64,000 bases of DNA from Caecitellus pseudoparvulus (Eukaryota > Bigyra: Bicosoecida): positions 434,001 to 498,000 of the forward strand of contig CBFFRQ010000043.1 in the NCBI GenBank assembly GCA_965644315.1, written 5' to 3'. The position numbers and the translations under genes are program-made. Below, piece by piece: positions 36,056 through 46,921 of the stretch (position 1 is its first letter; every line of letters starts with the position of its first letter). The notes under the pieces were generated by a model. It had not been told where the DNA came from and did no database searches. It saw only the letters and a list, made by a program, of their open reading frames with translations.

Positions 36056-39000
36056 ATGCAGGGCGGCGGCGCACCTGCTGCGGAGGGCACTGAGCGGCGG
36101 CGACGCCTGCTCGCTCTGTCATGTAGCCTGCTCAGCCTCGTGCTCCTCCTAGGTCTTCTATCGTCACCCTCAGCTTCATCGCGCACTGCACAAGGCAGCG
36201 CGTCGCCCAGCACCACCGTGCACACTGGGCGTTTCGAGGGACCAGCACCCACATCGCAGCCCACTGCTGCCCTTTCCCAGCAGGTTTCCAGGATAGCACA
36301 AGCGGGAGACTTCCCCTCCAACGTCACGGGTGGATTCCGTGGTCTGTGGAACATGAAGTCCCCATCCAGCACTTCCCTGAAGGAGCTTGGTGGAGGCTTG
36401 CTCAGGTAGGTGGCGCATGCTTGCGTTTCGCCGCGCCGACGTGGGCGCCACGTAGCCCCCCGCTTCACTCACAGAGCACAAGTGCGCACGCCAGCCATGT
36501 CCAAGAACTACCTGGCATACTCATCATCCCATGGGGTCTTGGAGTGGAACCTTTACTCCGCTCCCACGGAGGTACCAGGCGTGCTTGGCATTGCCGGCCC
36601 CATTCACATCCTGGACGGCTCCACCACCACGGCACACGACCTGCGCGGCTTCATGCGTGGCTTCTACCTCATGGCCACCGGCGAGTTCATTGCTGCCGCC
36701 AGCTCCAAGCCCTTTGAGGTGGTGCTGGCCGTCCCAGGCGGCAACGCCAGCCGCCGCGCTGACGACGCTGCCCTTGCGCAGCAACTCGCAGCGCAGGCAG
36801 CTGACTTGAGCGCAGCTGCGCAGCAAGCTCTGCACCTCCTGGGCTCTGCCGCTGGCGTGGATTTCATGGAAATGCGGGCAGCGCAGGAGCCCGGCGCGAC
36901 CCCCTCCCCCACCCCTTCACCCGGTCCTGCAGACGACCACCAGCCCCTGTCAGCCCCCTCGCGCTGCAGCATGATGTTGAAAGGCACCATCTCCGACGTC
37001 GCAGTTGACCGCCAAGCGGCCCTCCTCCGCTCCGTGACGAGCCCCAGCAGCCTCGCCATGTCGCGCAGCACCAGCAGTGCGCCCTACGCTGCCATGGGCG
37101 TGGCCGGAGTGGGGCGTGTCTTGGACCAGGCTGGGCAAGCCATTTCGCACACTGTTCAGCGCCTGGCTGTTGACTCCCACGGCGTTCTTCGCTGGTTGGC
37201 ACCTGCATCCCAGCGTGTTGCATCCACGACAGGCACTGGTGCCGCACAGCCTCGCTCGGGGTCACCCTCAAGCCACGCCAGCCCCACCCCACGCCAGTTG
37301 ACAGCTGGCGCAGGCGGCATGTCGCTGGCTGAAATCGAAGCACTCTCTCGCCGCCTGTTTCCGTCTGGGCGCGCGGCTGTCCTGGGACCAGTGCTGGCTG
37401 CGACCGTGCGCTCGCTCCAGGCCCCCGGCGCGGTGCCTTGGCTAAACGGTGACTCTGTCTCAACTGCCACCTCCAGCCAACGCGGATCATCAGCTCCATG
37501 GGGCGTGAGTCGGCTGTCTGCTGCGCTGGGGGGTGAGCAGAGCCCCCCTGCTGCCCTGCCCAGCCTTCGCAGCTCCCCTGGCACCACGGCCGCCCTGCTG
37601 CATGCTGTCATGGCACCGCTGCAGGTGGCTGGTGAAGCCGTGGACCAGTTCATGGGCTGGGGCGCCGCGGCCACCAAGACTGCAGCGACTCAGCCGCAGC
37701 AGGCCACCTTGGTTGGCGCAGTGCACAGCCTGACGCAGGCGACTGTGGCGGCTGGGCGGCTGCTGGAGGCTGGCGCCGACGGTGCCGAGGCAAGGCAAGC
37801 CTTTGTGCAGGCGCTGGCAGCTGCGCCGCCCAACGCACTGTCGGCGCTGCAGAGCGTCATGCACGACATCGAGGCGGGCATAGAACCCATGCGCGTGGAG
37901 ATTGCGAGGCAGTTGTCTGCCATGAGTCCCCTGTCGGCAAGCACTCACGATGTGACGGCATCGGCCATTGCATCGGCACTGCAGCCCCCGCTGCCTGACG
38001 AGCCGCGGGTGTGGGCCAAGCACGCCTTCGAAACACCCGAAGAGACTGGCGACAGTCCGCCCAGCGCACCGCGGCGGCTCGGCGAGGCAGGCTTGCTGAA
38101 GGTGCAGCACCCAGCTCTTTACGCGATGAATGCTAGCATCGTCACGTGGAATTGCGACTTTGAGATGCACGTGACTGCGGCGGCAGCCATCTCAGACCAC
38201 GAGCGGGTCATCGCCAAGGCAGTTGTGTTCCTCATTTTCTCCCTGGGGGCCACCATCACCCAGTTGGTGGTGCTCGTGCCGGCCCTCGTGCGGTCTGCCT
38301 CCACAGCTAACGGCGTGCGGGTCAGTTTGTACACGATGGCCATGCAGGCAGCGCTGGACGCGCACTTGACGTTGCTGGCAATGCTGAGCCTCGTCATTTG
38401 GGAGAGCCTCTTCACGCCCATGGCCATGCTGGCGTTCTTCAAGTTGATCCAGTTCTCCGTCCTGGAGATGCGGTTCATGGTGGTGGTGCACAAGGCACAC
38501 AACCCTTCAGCGTATGCAGAGGGCTGGACGCAGCAGCAGCGGGCCCTCACAAGCCTCTACGCCAGCTTCTACATGTTCCTGCTCCTGACCATGTTCGCCC
38601 TGTACTACTGGGCCAGCACGGCACTCCCCGTCATCATCATGCTGGCGTACTCCTTCTGGGTGCCGCAGATCCTGTTCAGCGCCTGGCGGGGCACTGACGA
38701 TGGGCTGCCCCAACGGTACATCCTGGCCACCTCTGCTTCCCGGCTGTTCATGCCCCTGTACTTCCTGGGCTGCCCCGCCAACTTTGTCGTGGAGGCCATC
38801 GTCACCGCTGACATCAACATGGGCTTCGCCTTGGCCCTGCTGGCGTGGATGGCAGTGCAAGTGGGCGTGCTGCTGCTGCAGCGCCGTTGGGGCCCTCGAT
38901 TCTTCGTCCCCAGCGTCCTCCTGCCCCAGCCGTACGACTACCACAGAGAGGTGTGCGTCCAGGATGGCCGCGTGCTGCCCACAGCTGAGTTCCCTGACAA

Positions 39001-39577
39001 CCCAGCAGAAGCAGCAAGGCGGGCGGCACAGGAAGACGACGGCACCGAGGCTGGCGATGGGGCAGGCCAAGGTGCTGAGCCACCCACGCGACTCGCGGGC
39101 GCGTGGAGGGCCACTGGGCAGTACTTCACTGCCGTGCAGCGGTACTGGCAGGCGGTGGGGGCGCGGTTTGCAGAGGTGCGCAGGCGTGCAGCCGAACGGC
39201 AGGCCGGCCAGGGCGGGTACATGCGGGTGCAGGGCAGCGGCGGTGATATCATTTCAGGCGAGCCACCTACAGACCACCCAGGCGCAGACATGGAGGCGGG
39301 AGGCGCAAGAGGTGGGGAGCGCGCAGTGGCCTGCGTCATTTGCATGGCTGACGTCACCTTCCCCCAGCGCCGCGGCGAGTACATGGTCACTCCCTGCAAC
39401 CACCTCTTCCACACGGCGTGCCTGCAACAGTGGCTGGACCAGAAACTAGAGTGCCCCACCTGCCGCTACCAGCTGCCTTCGCCCCCGACAGGACCTGCTG
39501 CTGGGCCAGTTCGAGCTGGGGAGGGTGCAGGCGAGCCTGAAGCGGGTGGGGAGGCAGCAGATGGCGAAGGGGAGTAG
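36056..39577 (+). CDS. TUL1: TUL1/FLY1-like multi-TM RING-H2 E3 ubiquitin ligase (Dsc/Golgi type)
   Basis: Two exons: 36056..36405 and 36475..39577, 1,150 aa. The 69-nt intron has a GTAGGT donor and CACAG acceptor, and skipping it avoids an immediate TAG. Residues 1-45 form a signal anchor (LLALSCSLLSLVLLLGLLSS). A large lumenal domain begins FRGLWNMKSP and includes YSSSHGVLEWNLYSA and MRGFYLMATGEF, with a Ser/Ala-rich insert. About seven TM segments follow between roughly 695 and 930, ending in the RRWGPRFFVPSVLLPQPYDYH signature shared with Tul1/FLY1. A RING-H2 finger starts CVICMADV (about 1070) and continues CNHLFHTACLQQWLDQ to CPTCRY; all eight zinc ligands are present. Homologues tag Golgi or endosomal membrane proteins for degradation. 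Its 3' end is followed directly by a C-run and, 190 bp on, by the CELF gene. Confidence 0.9.
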
Positions 39578-39579
39578 CA

Positions 39580-39595
39580 CCCCCCCCCACCCCCC
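39580..39595 (+). repeat. Homopolymer C run interrupted by one A
   Basis: C9-A-C6, beginning 3 nt after the RING ligase stop codon. It is probably part of the 3' UTR and prone to length variation. Confidence 0.8.
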
Positions 39596-39681
39596 TGAAT
39601 GCATGTTGCGTCTGCTGCTGCACTGCAGGGTGCTTCCACACTTCGCAGGTTCTGCACTCCTCCTCGCAACGTGATCCGCGC

Positions 39682-39742
39682 CTGTGTGTGTGAGTGCGTG
39701 CGTGTGGAAGGCACCCGTGTGTGAGTGTGTCGTGTGTGTGCA
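39682..39742 (+). repeat. Imperfect TG/GTGC-rich alternating tract
   Basis: Two blocks of alternating purine-pyrimidine sequence (TGTGTGTG, GTGCGTGCGTGTG, then GTGTGTGAGTGTGTCGTGTGTGTG). It sits just upstream of the CELF-like ATG, probably in its 5' UTR or promoter. Such tracts can adopt Z-DNA and, in RNA, are UG-rich motifs. Confidence 0.8.
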
Positions 39743-39767
39743 CCTTCCAGTCAGCCCAGCAGCAGAC

Positions 39768-42022
39768 ATGGAGCCTGACCAAGAGCAGGGCAGCAGTGGC
39801 AAGGCGCCGGAGGAAAGCGGCCCTGCGCAGCCGGCGGATGCGCCCGCGGCCCCTGCGCCTCCGAGCACTTCGGCTGCGCTGACCGCCCCTCCAACAGCAG
39901 CTCCCGAGCCAGCAGCGACGGACGCCTCAACGCCCGCGCCTCCTGAAGGGCAAGCAGTGACGCCCCAGGTCGCGTACAGCCCTCCACTAGGACCGTATGA
40001 TGGCATTCCTGCAGGATACAACGCCCCTGGCGCCATGGGCGTCCCCGCAGGCGGCTATTATGCCCCCGTTGGGGCTTCAGCGCCTGGCACAGCTTCCGCA
40101 CCGGGTGGCATGCACGGCATGGGCATGCCACCCCCCCAAGGCTTTGTCCCACGCCCTGTGAAGCAGTTCCCAGCCGCATTGGTGCCGGGGGCAGTCAAGC
40201 TGTTCGTGGGGCAGGTGCGTGCAGGGCGCTGAGGGGCACCAAGTCGCCGAGTGCAATGTTGCTGTCAAGTGCACTTCACCTCGCGCACCACCGCTTCGCC
40301 TGCCCTCCTGTCAGATTCCCCGCTCCATGGACGAGTCAGCCTTGCTGCCCATCTTCGAAGAAATGGGGGAGATTCTGGAGCTGGCCATCATCCGCGACCG
40401 CGCAACGCAGACGCACAAAGGTGAGTGCTTGGGCTGCCGGGTGTGGGTGGCTCTCGTGCCTGCTCACAGCGTCGCCTTGCTTTGCCGCTGCAGGGTGTGC
40501 ATTCCTGACGTACAAGACAAAGGATGCTGCCATGGCGGCCGTGGAGAAGTTCCACGACAAGGTCGCTCTGCCGCCTGTACGTGCGCCGCCTGTCGTAAGC
40601 ATGGTCGGCTCGCTCGCCGTGGACGCTGTCGGCCCCCGTTCCCGTGCGCAGATGACCAATTCGCTGCAGGTGAAGGTCGCCGACAGCCACGACTCGTCCA
40701 CGCCCGAAATCAAGCTGTTTGTGGGGCATCTCCAGGTGGACGACACGGAGGACTCCCTGCGCCCGCTCTTCGAGGCGCACGGGGAGTTGACTGAGATTGT
40801 TGTGCTGCGAGACAACCGCACTGGGCTCTCCAAGCGCTCAGCGTTTGTGCGGTACAAAGAGCGCGCCAGCGCCGACGCCGCCATCGTGGCGCTGAACGGC
40901 AGCGTCCTGCATCCCAACGCGGAGCCCATCGTGGTGAAGTACGCACGCACCAAGCGAGACAAGGAGCTGGCCAAGCCGAAACACAGCATGCAGCCGGCGT
41001 ACGGCAGAGACGGAGGCTTCTACGGGGACTACGGAGGCGGGTTCGACGCTTATGGGATGGGGCAAGGTGGGTATGGGCCAGGCCACTATGGTCCGGGTCA
41101 CTACGGTGGTGGTGGACCTGGGTACTACGGGGGAGGCGGGTACGGGCCAGGCGGTGGCTTTCCTCCCCACCCATACATGCACGGTGGCGATGGAGGTCGT
41201 GGGGGCTATGGTGGCGAGCAATTCCCCGGGCACGACCCATCCCACGGCGGCTTCGGCACGTACAGCTCGGATGGTCGCCCGGTCGAGGGGCCTCCCGGGT
41301 CCAACTTGTTCATTTACCACCTCCCCCAGGGGCTGACGGACGAGGACCTGGCCAACGCCTTCTCCAACTTCGGCCCCGTCATCTCAGCCAAGGTGTACGT
41401 GGACAAGCGCACTGGCGAGAGCCGTGGCTTCGGCTTCGTCTCGTACTCGGACCCCCGGCACGCCGAGAGCGCCATCCAGGGCATGAACGGCTTCTCGCTC
41501 GGGAACAAGACCCTGAAGGTGGAGCACAAGCGCACCAGCGCCCCCCCGCCACGCAAGATGCCCCCTGCTCTGGGCAGCTTCGGAGGTGGCCCTGGGCACT
41601 TTGGCGGGGCACCTGGACTGCGGTACCCCCCCGGACCCATGTCTGGCATGCCCTTCGGCGCGAGTCCCTACGGTGCGGCACCGTACAGCCCCAGCTACGG
41701 CATGCCAGGACCTGTGCCTGGGCACATGTACGCACCCCCTGGAACATACGGGCAAGGTGGCAGTGGTGGGTACGCCCCCCCACATGGCCACCCACCCCAT
41801 AGCCCGGGCGCTCATGTGCCCGTGAGCCAGGGGGGCAACCCGTACGGTGCGGAGCTGCCCCCGCCCAGCGCCCTGGATGGAGGCATGCCAGCAGAGAGTA
41901 TGCCTTCCTCTGGCCACTCCACCCCGCCCTTGAACCCCAGCCACGGAGGCGGGCCGTATGGGGCGTCGCCTGCCGTCGCCGCCGCCGCCCCGCCGACCTC
42001 CGTCAGCGCAGCGACTCAGTGA
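39768..42022 (+). CDS. CELF/Bruno-like RNA-binding protein with three RRMs
   Basis: Four exons: 39768..40214, 40315..40420, 40494..40576 and 40652..42022, giving 668 aa. The introns are 100, 73 and 75 nt (GTGCGT, GTGAGT, GTACGT). RRM1 (about 144-225) is split over all three introns: KLFVGQ, IPRSMDESALLPIFEE, GCAFLTYKTKDAA. RRM2 (about 230-310) has KLFVGHLQVDDTEDSLRPLFE and SAFVRYK. A Gly/Tyr-rich linker follows, then RRM3 (about 430-505) with SNLFIYHLPQGLTDEDLANAF and RGFGFVSY. The two-plus-one RRM layout and the LPPMTNSLQVKVADS segment fit the CELF/Bruno family, which controls splicing, translation and mRNA decay through UG-rich elements. The third intron is a stop-free multiple of 3, so it is invisible as an ORF break; it was placed by splice sites and by the LPPMTNSLQVK junction. 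The tail is Pro/Gly/Tyr-rich and disordered. Confidence 0.88.
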
Positions 42023-42181
42023 AGCCCCTTGTGACGTGCGTGGTGCGTTCCGGTTGAGAATTTGACGTGCTTCTTGGATGCGTGTGGTGGCGAGGGCGTG
42101 AATGAGCAGCGATGGAGAGAGCAATGCATTGCCGTGCAAGCAGCGTGTGTGTCGAGCAGACGAAGCCAGGCAGCAGCCTCC

Positions 42182-42858
42182 TCACACTCGTGCACCACCA
42201 TCCGTCGCCTCGCGCCCAGTGCACAGGGCCTTGGGCGAACCTCGCACAAAGCAGGCGCAAATGAGGTACACCACGCCGATCACCACTGCGATGATCTGCG
42301 CAAGCAGGGGGGAGTGCTGCTGTTGGCAGCGAGCGGGGTGCACTGCACTTGCCGCAGAGCTTTCGCACCCCACAGATCAGCGGCACAGACACCTGGATGG
42401 AGCCAGGCAGAGACAGCATGCCCCAGAAGAGGAACCAGGCCCCCCTCCCGAAGAACGTGTATAGGAAGAAGCTGCAAAGCGAGCAGTTGGGGTCGGGTAA
42501 GTTCGCACACGTCGGCTGAGGGCGCTGTGGCTCTGCCTCCAACTCACAAGTACTTGCGAATGACCTCCAGGTACATGAGCGCTACGAGCACTGAAATGAC
42601 ACCAGCAGCACTGTGGGGAAAGGCGCGACTTCCACGTGGCTCGTGCGTGGGCGTGCTGGCGAGCGGGGGCCACGTCACCCACAGGATGTAGATGCCCGAG
42701 ACGATGCTGTCCAAGCGCACGGCAATGACGGTCACGACACCGATGATGGCCAGCAAGACGCCCACAACGATCTCCAAGATCACCAGCACCATCGCCAAGT
42801 CACAGACACACGAGGAGCGCTGGGCCCCGCCGCCTTGTTGCGCCGCGCCCTTCGCCAT
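42182..42858 (-). CDS. COPI-associated/Tvp15-like four-TM Golgi membrane protein
   Basis: Four exons on -: 42858..42683, 42610..42548, 42471..42369 and 42295..42182, giving 151 aa. The introns are 72, 76 and 73 nt (GTGGGT, GTGAGT, GTGCGA); phases agree throughout. TM1 is LAMVLVILEIVVGVLLAIIGVV. TM2 spans the first junction (SGIYILAAGVISVLVALMY). The next junction rebuilds YFFFLYTFFGRGAWFLFWG, which is the hallmark block of the COPI-associated protein family. TM4 is IIAVVIGVVYLICACF. Family members reside in Golgi/COPI vesicle membranes, and their biochemical role is poorly known. The start MAKGAAQQ is the first ATG before TM1. It converges on the CELF-like gene, with stops about 160 bp apart. 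Confidence 0.83.
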
Positions 42859-43294
42859 TGTGCAGATTTCGCAGCCGTATCTGGCCTGCAGGAGCGGTCG
42901 CGCTCGGACGCTGAAACGGAGGGGGTAAGGAGTGGTGCATGCACGTCGTGCCTTTGGTGAATCGGGTGTTGTGTTGGGAAGTGAGCGCCCCTGGTGACTG
43001 TGCACAGCGTCGTGTCCTAAGCGTAGGCTGAGCCAGCTTACCCGAGCTGGACGTGAGTCAGCAGGCTGTGGACGGCAAAAAGCGCTAGCTGCCACCCTGC
43101 ACTCGCGCATGAACCCCCATGTTGTTCCAGGTGCGCGGTACCTGCTGCTCGGGCGTGCAGAAAGGTGTTGGTTGACACGACGTGTCGGCTACACGTACAG
43201 CGGAGTTTCACTGCGGAGTTTGCAGTGCAACCCGCGCGGTGCTCTGCCGCCAGTCGGGGAACCACACTGAAGTACACCCTCTGCATTGCTAGGC
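42859..43294. promoter_or_regulatory. Divergent intergenic region, COPI-associated and Pro-rich genes
   Basis: About 435 bp between outward-facing starts. It must hold both promoters. No ORF, RNA gene or repeat could be supported. Confidence 0.45.
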
Positions 43295-46200
43295 ATGGAT
43301 GTTTCAAGGGCCGCTTTGCGATCCACGGGCACAAGCTGGACCTGGGAAACCCCCTCAGCTGGCCAGGCGCATGAGCGCAGCGTTTCACCCTCTGCACCTC
43401 ACCGTTCGTTTGCCCCCGGCCCTGCCCGAGGTCGGGAGGAAGTCTCTGGAGGATGGAGGCCTGGCGTTCAGAACGGAGAGTTCTCCTCACCCCCTCTGGC
43501 CCATGCTGGCGCCTCTTTCACGCCTTCCTCCGCCCAAGACGTCCAGCATGCAAGCTCCGTCCTCGCAGCGTCAGGTGCGCACCCGGCCTCCCAGCTGCCG
43601 CACACCCCCGGGCAAGAGAGCCGAGAAGCTATACACCCCGCAGCAGCCGAAGAGATTCGCCAAGAGCTGTCTGACACCCGGGTGCTCGTGTGCCGCGCCT
43701 GCGACCGCTTGCAGGAGCAGCTGGCCAAGGTGGTGGACAGCGCGACAGGCCTGGCAGGCAGCCAGGCCGAAGCTTCCGCAGCCCTCGCCGAAGCCGTGCA
43801 AGTGGGCACCCTTCTGCAAGACACGCTCGCCAAGGTGTCCAAGTCCCCCCTCGCCGCTGCGCTGCGCACGGACAGGACGTGGGCAGCGCTTGTGGAGCGC
43901 TGCGCAGTGCTGACCACGGCTCTCGCACGGCTGACTGAGGGAGGGGAGCGGGGGGTGCAAGGTGGCGGCGTGCCGCCTCCTACCTTCAACTCTTCCTCCA
44001 CAGCCATGCGGTGGGACCCTGCTGCCGTGGGAGACCGCGGCTTGCGCCCCCTGCCAGCTGAGCGGCAGGCTGCCTCGGCCCTGCAGTCCCTCCACTCCGC
44101 AGTGGCTGCCATCCAGCCCACACAGTCCTCAGCCCCCTCGCCTGCCCCAGCAGCTGCTGTGGCGCAGCACCCTCCCCACGCAGAAGTACAGCTCCCCCCG
44201 CCCAAAGTGTCTGGCCAGACGCCTGTGGAGGCGGTCTCCGCCGCTCTGTCGCAGCACCTCATGACGGCTCCAGCTGACAGCGCCGGTGCTGCGCAAGCAC
44301 GGGCTCTGCTGGGCAGCATTCTCACCTGGCTGCAGCAGGGGGGACAGGGCCCACCGCCAGGCGTGGCAGCTGCCCCCCAGCCGGCATCAGAACCCGTCGT
44401 GCGTCGGCCAGGGACGAGCCCGCAGCGGCCTGGGCTGCGGGCCGCTTCCCCGCCACAGCGTGGATCAGGCCGGGCTGCTGGCCAACAGGCATCGCCGTAT
44501 GCGCTGGGCAAGCAGGAACGCCGGCGAGCGGCGCGCCAGAGGGGGGCTGACGCGTCCCTTGGCACGGCCCGCCAGCCCGCGACGCCCGGGCGGCGACCCA
44601 GCTCCAGACGCAGAGCTGCGCAGAGTTCCAGGGCACGCTCAGCGCCTCGGAGCAGGCATGGCCAGCATGGTCAAGTACTGTCCCGTTCCGGGCGGTCAGT
44701 GCCGTCACACTTCCTGCGTGGCGGCGGCGGGGAGCGGTGGGGCGCCCCCGCCAGGGCCCAGGCGTCCAGCCAGCCGCCCACCCGCAGTCGATCGGCACCC
44801 CGCGGAGGCAGCAGCCGGCAGGGCGGGTTCGGTGGCACGGTTGAGCGATTTGGCGGGCAGCCCGGTCGAGACAGGGCGCAGGCGCGGCGGGGGCAGTCCC
44901 CCTCGCCTGCCCGGCAGCGTGTGGGCAGCCAGCGCCAGGCTCGAGGGCGGCCCGGGGCTGCCACCTCACGTGGCCGTGCAGACAGGGCGCTTGTGTACGA
45001 TGACAAGGGCTCCTCTGCACCTCGCAGTCAGTCTCGGGGGGAAGCCACGCGCAGGGCGCGCCAGCCTCGAGCCGGGGCGTTCGAAGCCCAGGCCAGCCAC
45101 ACTCTGGACCCTGCGCGGGGGGGCGGGCTGGCGCATCTGAGAGGCTTGGCAGGGACTGCACCCCCAGCACACCGCGGCACCCCCCGTCGGAGCCCGCCCA
45201 CCACGCCAACTCCAGCTCCACCGGCACTGGGGGCAGGGCAAAGTCAGGGTCGATCCGTGCCTCCGAGAGAGCCGGTGGTTGAAGAAGTTGAAGAGGAGTC
45301 TCTTTCCCTGCAAGGTACTGACTTGCAGGGTGTCGGGAACATGACGCTCGCTGAGCTGCTGGCAGCCCCACACGGAGCCTCTGTTCTGAGTGCTGCGCTG
45401 AACACCCTGGCCGCTCGAGGTGGTGGAGGGGCCACCCCTCGCACGCCACACGAGGGTGGGACGCAGCCTCAGGGAGGCCCAAGGGGCCAGGCACACGATG
45501 CGGCAGACATGCCACGCAGCCGGAGCCTGCTGGAGCCGACGGACAGCGACAGGCCCTCGCCTGCAGCTACACCCGTGCATGCAGCACAGTCCACGCCCAG
45601 GTCAGAGGTCCCCCCGCCCCCTTCCGTGCGCCAGCAGGAAGGCAAGCCACCCCACCCGAAGAGAACTCCGCCCTCCCCTGCTATGTCCCCTGCGAGGGCT
45701 GCAGTGCCGAGTGTCTCCTCCTCCGTCGGGGCTGCGCCACCGGTTGAGGCAGCCCCCTCCCCCTCCACCTCGCCTTCCAATGGGCCGCAGGGCGTGCCAC
45801 CCCCAAAGGGCCCACAGCTGAATCCCAGCATTGTGCGTGCAGGGGGGGCGCCGTACGCGGTCCCAGGCGACGGCAGCGCTCCTGCCACCCGTCGTGAGGC
45901 TCGCACTGCCGAGGAGGCGATAGCCGCTGCCACAGCGTTCGTGAATGGCGCGGTCGGCACAGATGCGCGGGCCAGGGCCATTGCCGCCCACTCTCAGGCA
46001 ACGCAAGCCCCAGCTCGTGGCATGGGCTTGCAGAGCTCCAGCTCCCAGCCTGAGCCCCCCGCGCCGCAGTCTGCAGGGCCCCCACCAGCCCCTGCGCAGC
46101 CTGCCCAACGTCGTCCGCAGGGCATGCCGCAGGCAACTGTCGAGCGCCACAGCCCCCCCCCATCTCACCCTCCACCTGAAGCAGTCGGAGCACCAGGTGG

Positions 46201-46846
46201 CTCGTATTACGCGCCTCCACCAGATGCAGGCCTCGCGCCCTCTCCTTTCCCACGCACCCACGCCACTGTCGCGCGGGGCTTGTCCGTGCCGCCGGAGCGA
46301 GCGCATCCACTCTCCACAGGCATTCGGGGCAGTGCGTCACCAGAGCAGGCGAGCGGGGCTTCTCGCAGTCAAGATCCGGGTGCCAGCGACCCCATGCGCT
46401 TGCTCCCGGCTGCCTCTGGCCGCGACGCGCAAGCGGAGTATTACGCGGCTCGAGCGCCCTCCCCCAAGCCCACCGCCCCTGTGGCGACAACGCCCAAGCG
46501 CCCTGAAGGGAGCTTGCACGGGAGTGGTGGCGGCAGCCACTTCTCAGGTGTCCTGCACCGCCTCATGAGCCCTCTGCCTGCGCCCCAGTCCTCAGCCGGC
46601 GTGCGGACTGGGCAGCGCACGCCACCGCAGCCGCTGTCCATCCCCCCGCAGCGCAACTACGACGACAGGGCGTCCTCCAGGCACGAAGACGAGGCGCTGT
46701 ATTCGCACCCAGACGGCTCACCCCGCCATTCCCCCACCAAGCAGCACCTGTCCAGCGGCCAGCTGGACGAGGCAGCTTCCGCGCAGCTGGGGGACCTCAA
46801 CTCCGCCATCGGTAGAATCGACCAGCTCCTTGCGAAGTACGAATAG
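43295..46846 (+). CDS. Large disordered Pro/Ser/Ala/Arg-rich protein, unknown function
   Basis: Single exon, 1,183 aa from the first ATG at 43295. I recognise no family. A short helical region at about residues 110-220 (EEIRQELSDTRVLVCRACDRL, LQDTLAKVS) may be a coiled coil. Residues 370-640 are Arg/Ser/Gly-rich with many RSRSAP-, RGGS- and RRAAQS-type motifs. A short acidic hydrophobic patch, VVEEVEEESLSLQG (about 660), precedes LAELLAAPHGASVL. The remainder is Pro/Ser-rich with SPSPAR- and PSPST-like proline-directed sites. It ends in a conserved-looking helix, LGDLNSAIGRIDQLLAKYE. The composition suggests a scaffold or cytoskeleton-associated protein regulated by phosphorylation, but this is inference. 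The stop lies 75 bp from the convergent CCDC180 stop. Confidence 0.6.
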   Translation: MDVSRAALRSTGTSWTWETPSAGQAHERSVSPSAPHRSFAPGPARGREEVSGGWRPGVQNGEFSSPPLAHAGASFTPSSAQDVQHASSVLAASGAHPASQLPHTPGQESREAIHPAAAEEIRQELSDTRVLVCRACDRLQEQLAKVVDSATGLAGSQAEASAALAEAVQVGTLLQDTLAKVSKSPLAAALRTDRTWAALVERCAVLTTALARLTEGGERGVQGGGVPPPTFNSSSTAMRWDPAAVGDRGLRPLPAERQAASALQSLHSAVAAIQPTQSSAPSPAPAAAVAQHPPHAEVQLPPPKVSGQTPVEAVSAALSQHLMTAPADSAGAAQARALLGSILTWLQQGGQGPPPGVAAAPQPASEPVVRRPGTSPQRPGLRAASPPQRGSGRAAGQQASPYALGKQERRRAARQRGADASLGTARQPATPGRRPSSRRRAAQSSRARSAPRSRHGQHGQVLSRSGRSVPSHFLRGGGGERWGAPARAQASSQPPTRSRSAPRGGSSRQGGFGGTVERFGGQPGRDRAQARRGQSPSPARQRVGSQRQARGRPGAATSRGRADRALVYDDKGSSAPRSQSRGEATRRARQPRAGAFEAQASHTLDPARGGGLAHLRGLAGTAPPAHRGTPRRSPPTTPTPAPPALGAGQSQGRSVPPREPVVEEVEEESLSLQGTDLQGVGNMTLAELLAAPHGASVLSAALNTLAARGGGGATPRTPHEGGTQPQGGPRGQAHDAADMPRSRSLLEPTDSDRPSPAATPVHAAQSTPRSEVPPPPSVRQQEGKPPHPKRTPPSPAMSPARAAVPSVSSSVGAAPPVEAAPSPSTSPSNGPQGVPPPKGPQLNPSIVRAGGAPYAVPGDGSAPATRREARTAEEAIAAATAFVNGAVGTDARARAIAAHSQATQAPARGMGLQSSSSQPEPPAPQSAGPPPAPAQPAQRRPQGMPQATVERHSPPPSHPPPEAVGAPGGSYYAPPPDAGLAPSPFPRTHATVARGLSVPPERAHPLSTGIRGSASPEQASGASRSQDPGASDPMRLLPAASGRDAQAEYYAARAPSPKPTAPVATTPKRPEGSLHGSGGGSHFSGVLHRLMSPLPAPQSSAGVRTGQRTPPQPLSIPPQRNYDDRASSRHEDEALYSHPDGSPRHSPTKQHLSSGQLDEAASAQLGDLNSAIGRIDQLLAKYE

Positions 46847-46921
46847 AAGGAGCCTGAGTCCCGTGCGTGTGTGCGTACAATGCAGTGCATTCATGCGTGA
46901 CTGAGCAGCACTCGCTGGCGA

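Noticed and set aside
44322-45515. 397-codon frame on - strand across the Pro-rich gene
   Set aside because: Shadow frame. The + strand frame is 1,183 codons with terminal coiled-coil helices, so + was preferred, although the host gene itself has no family match.
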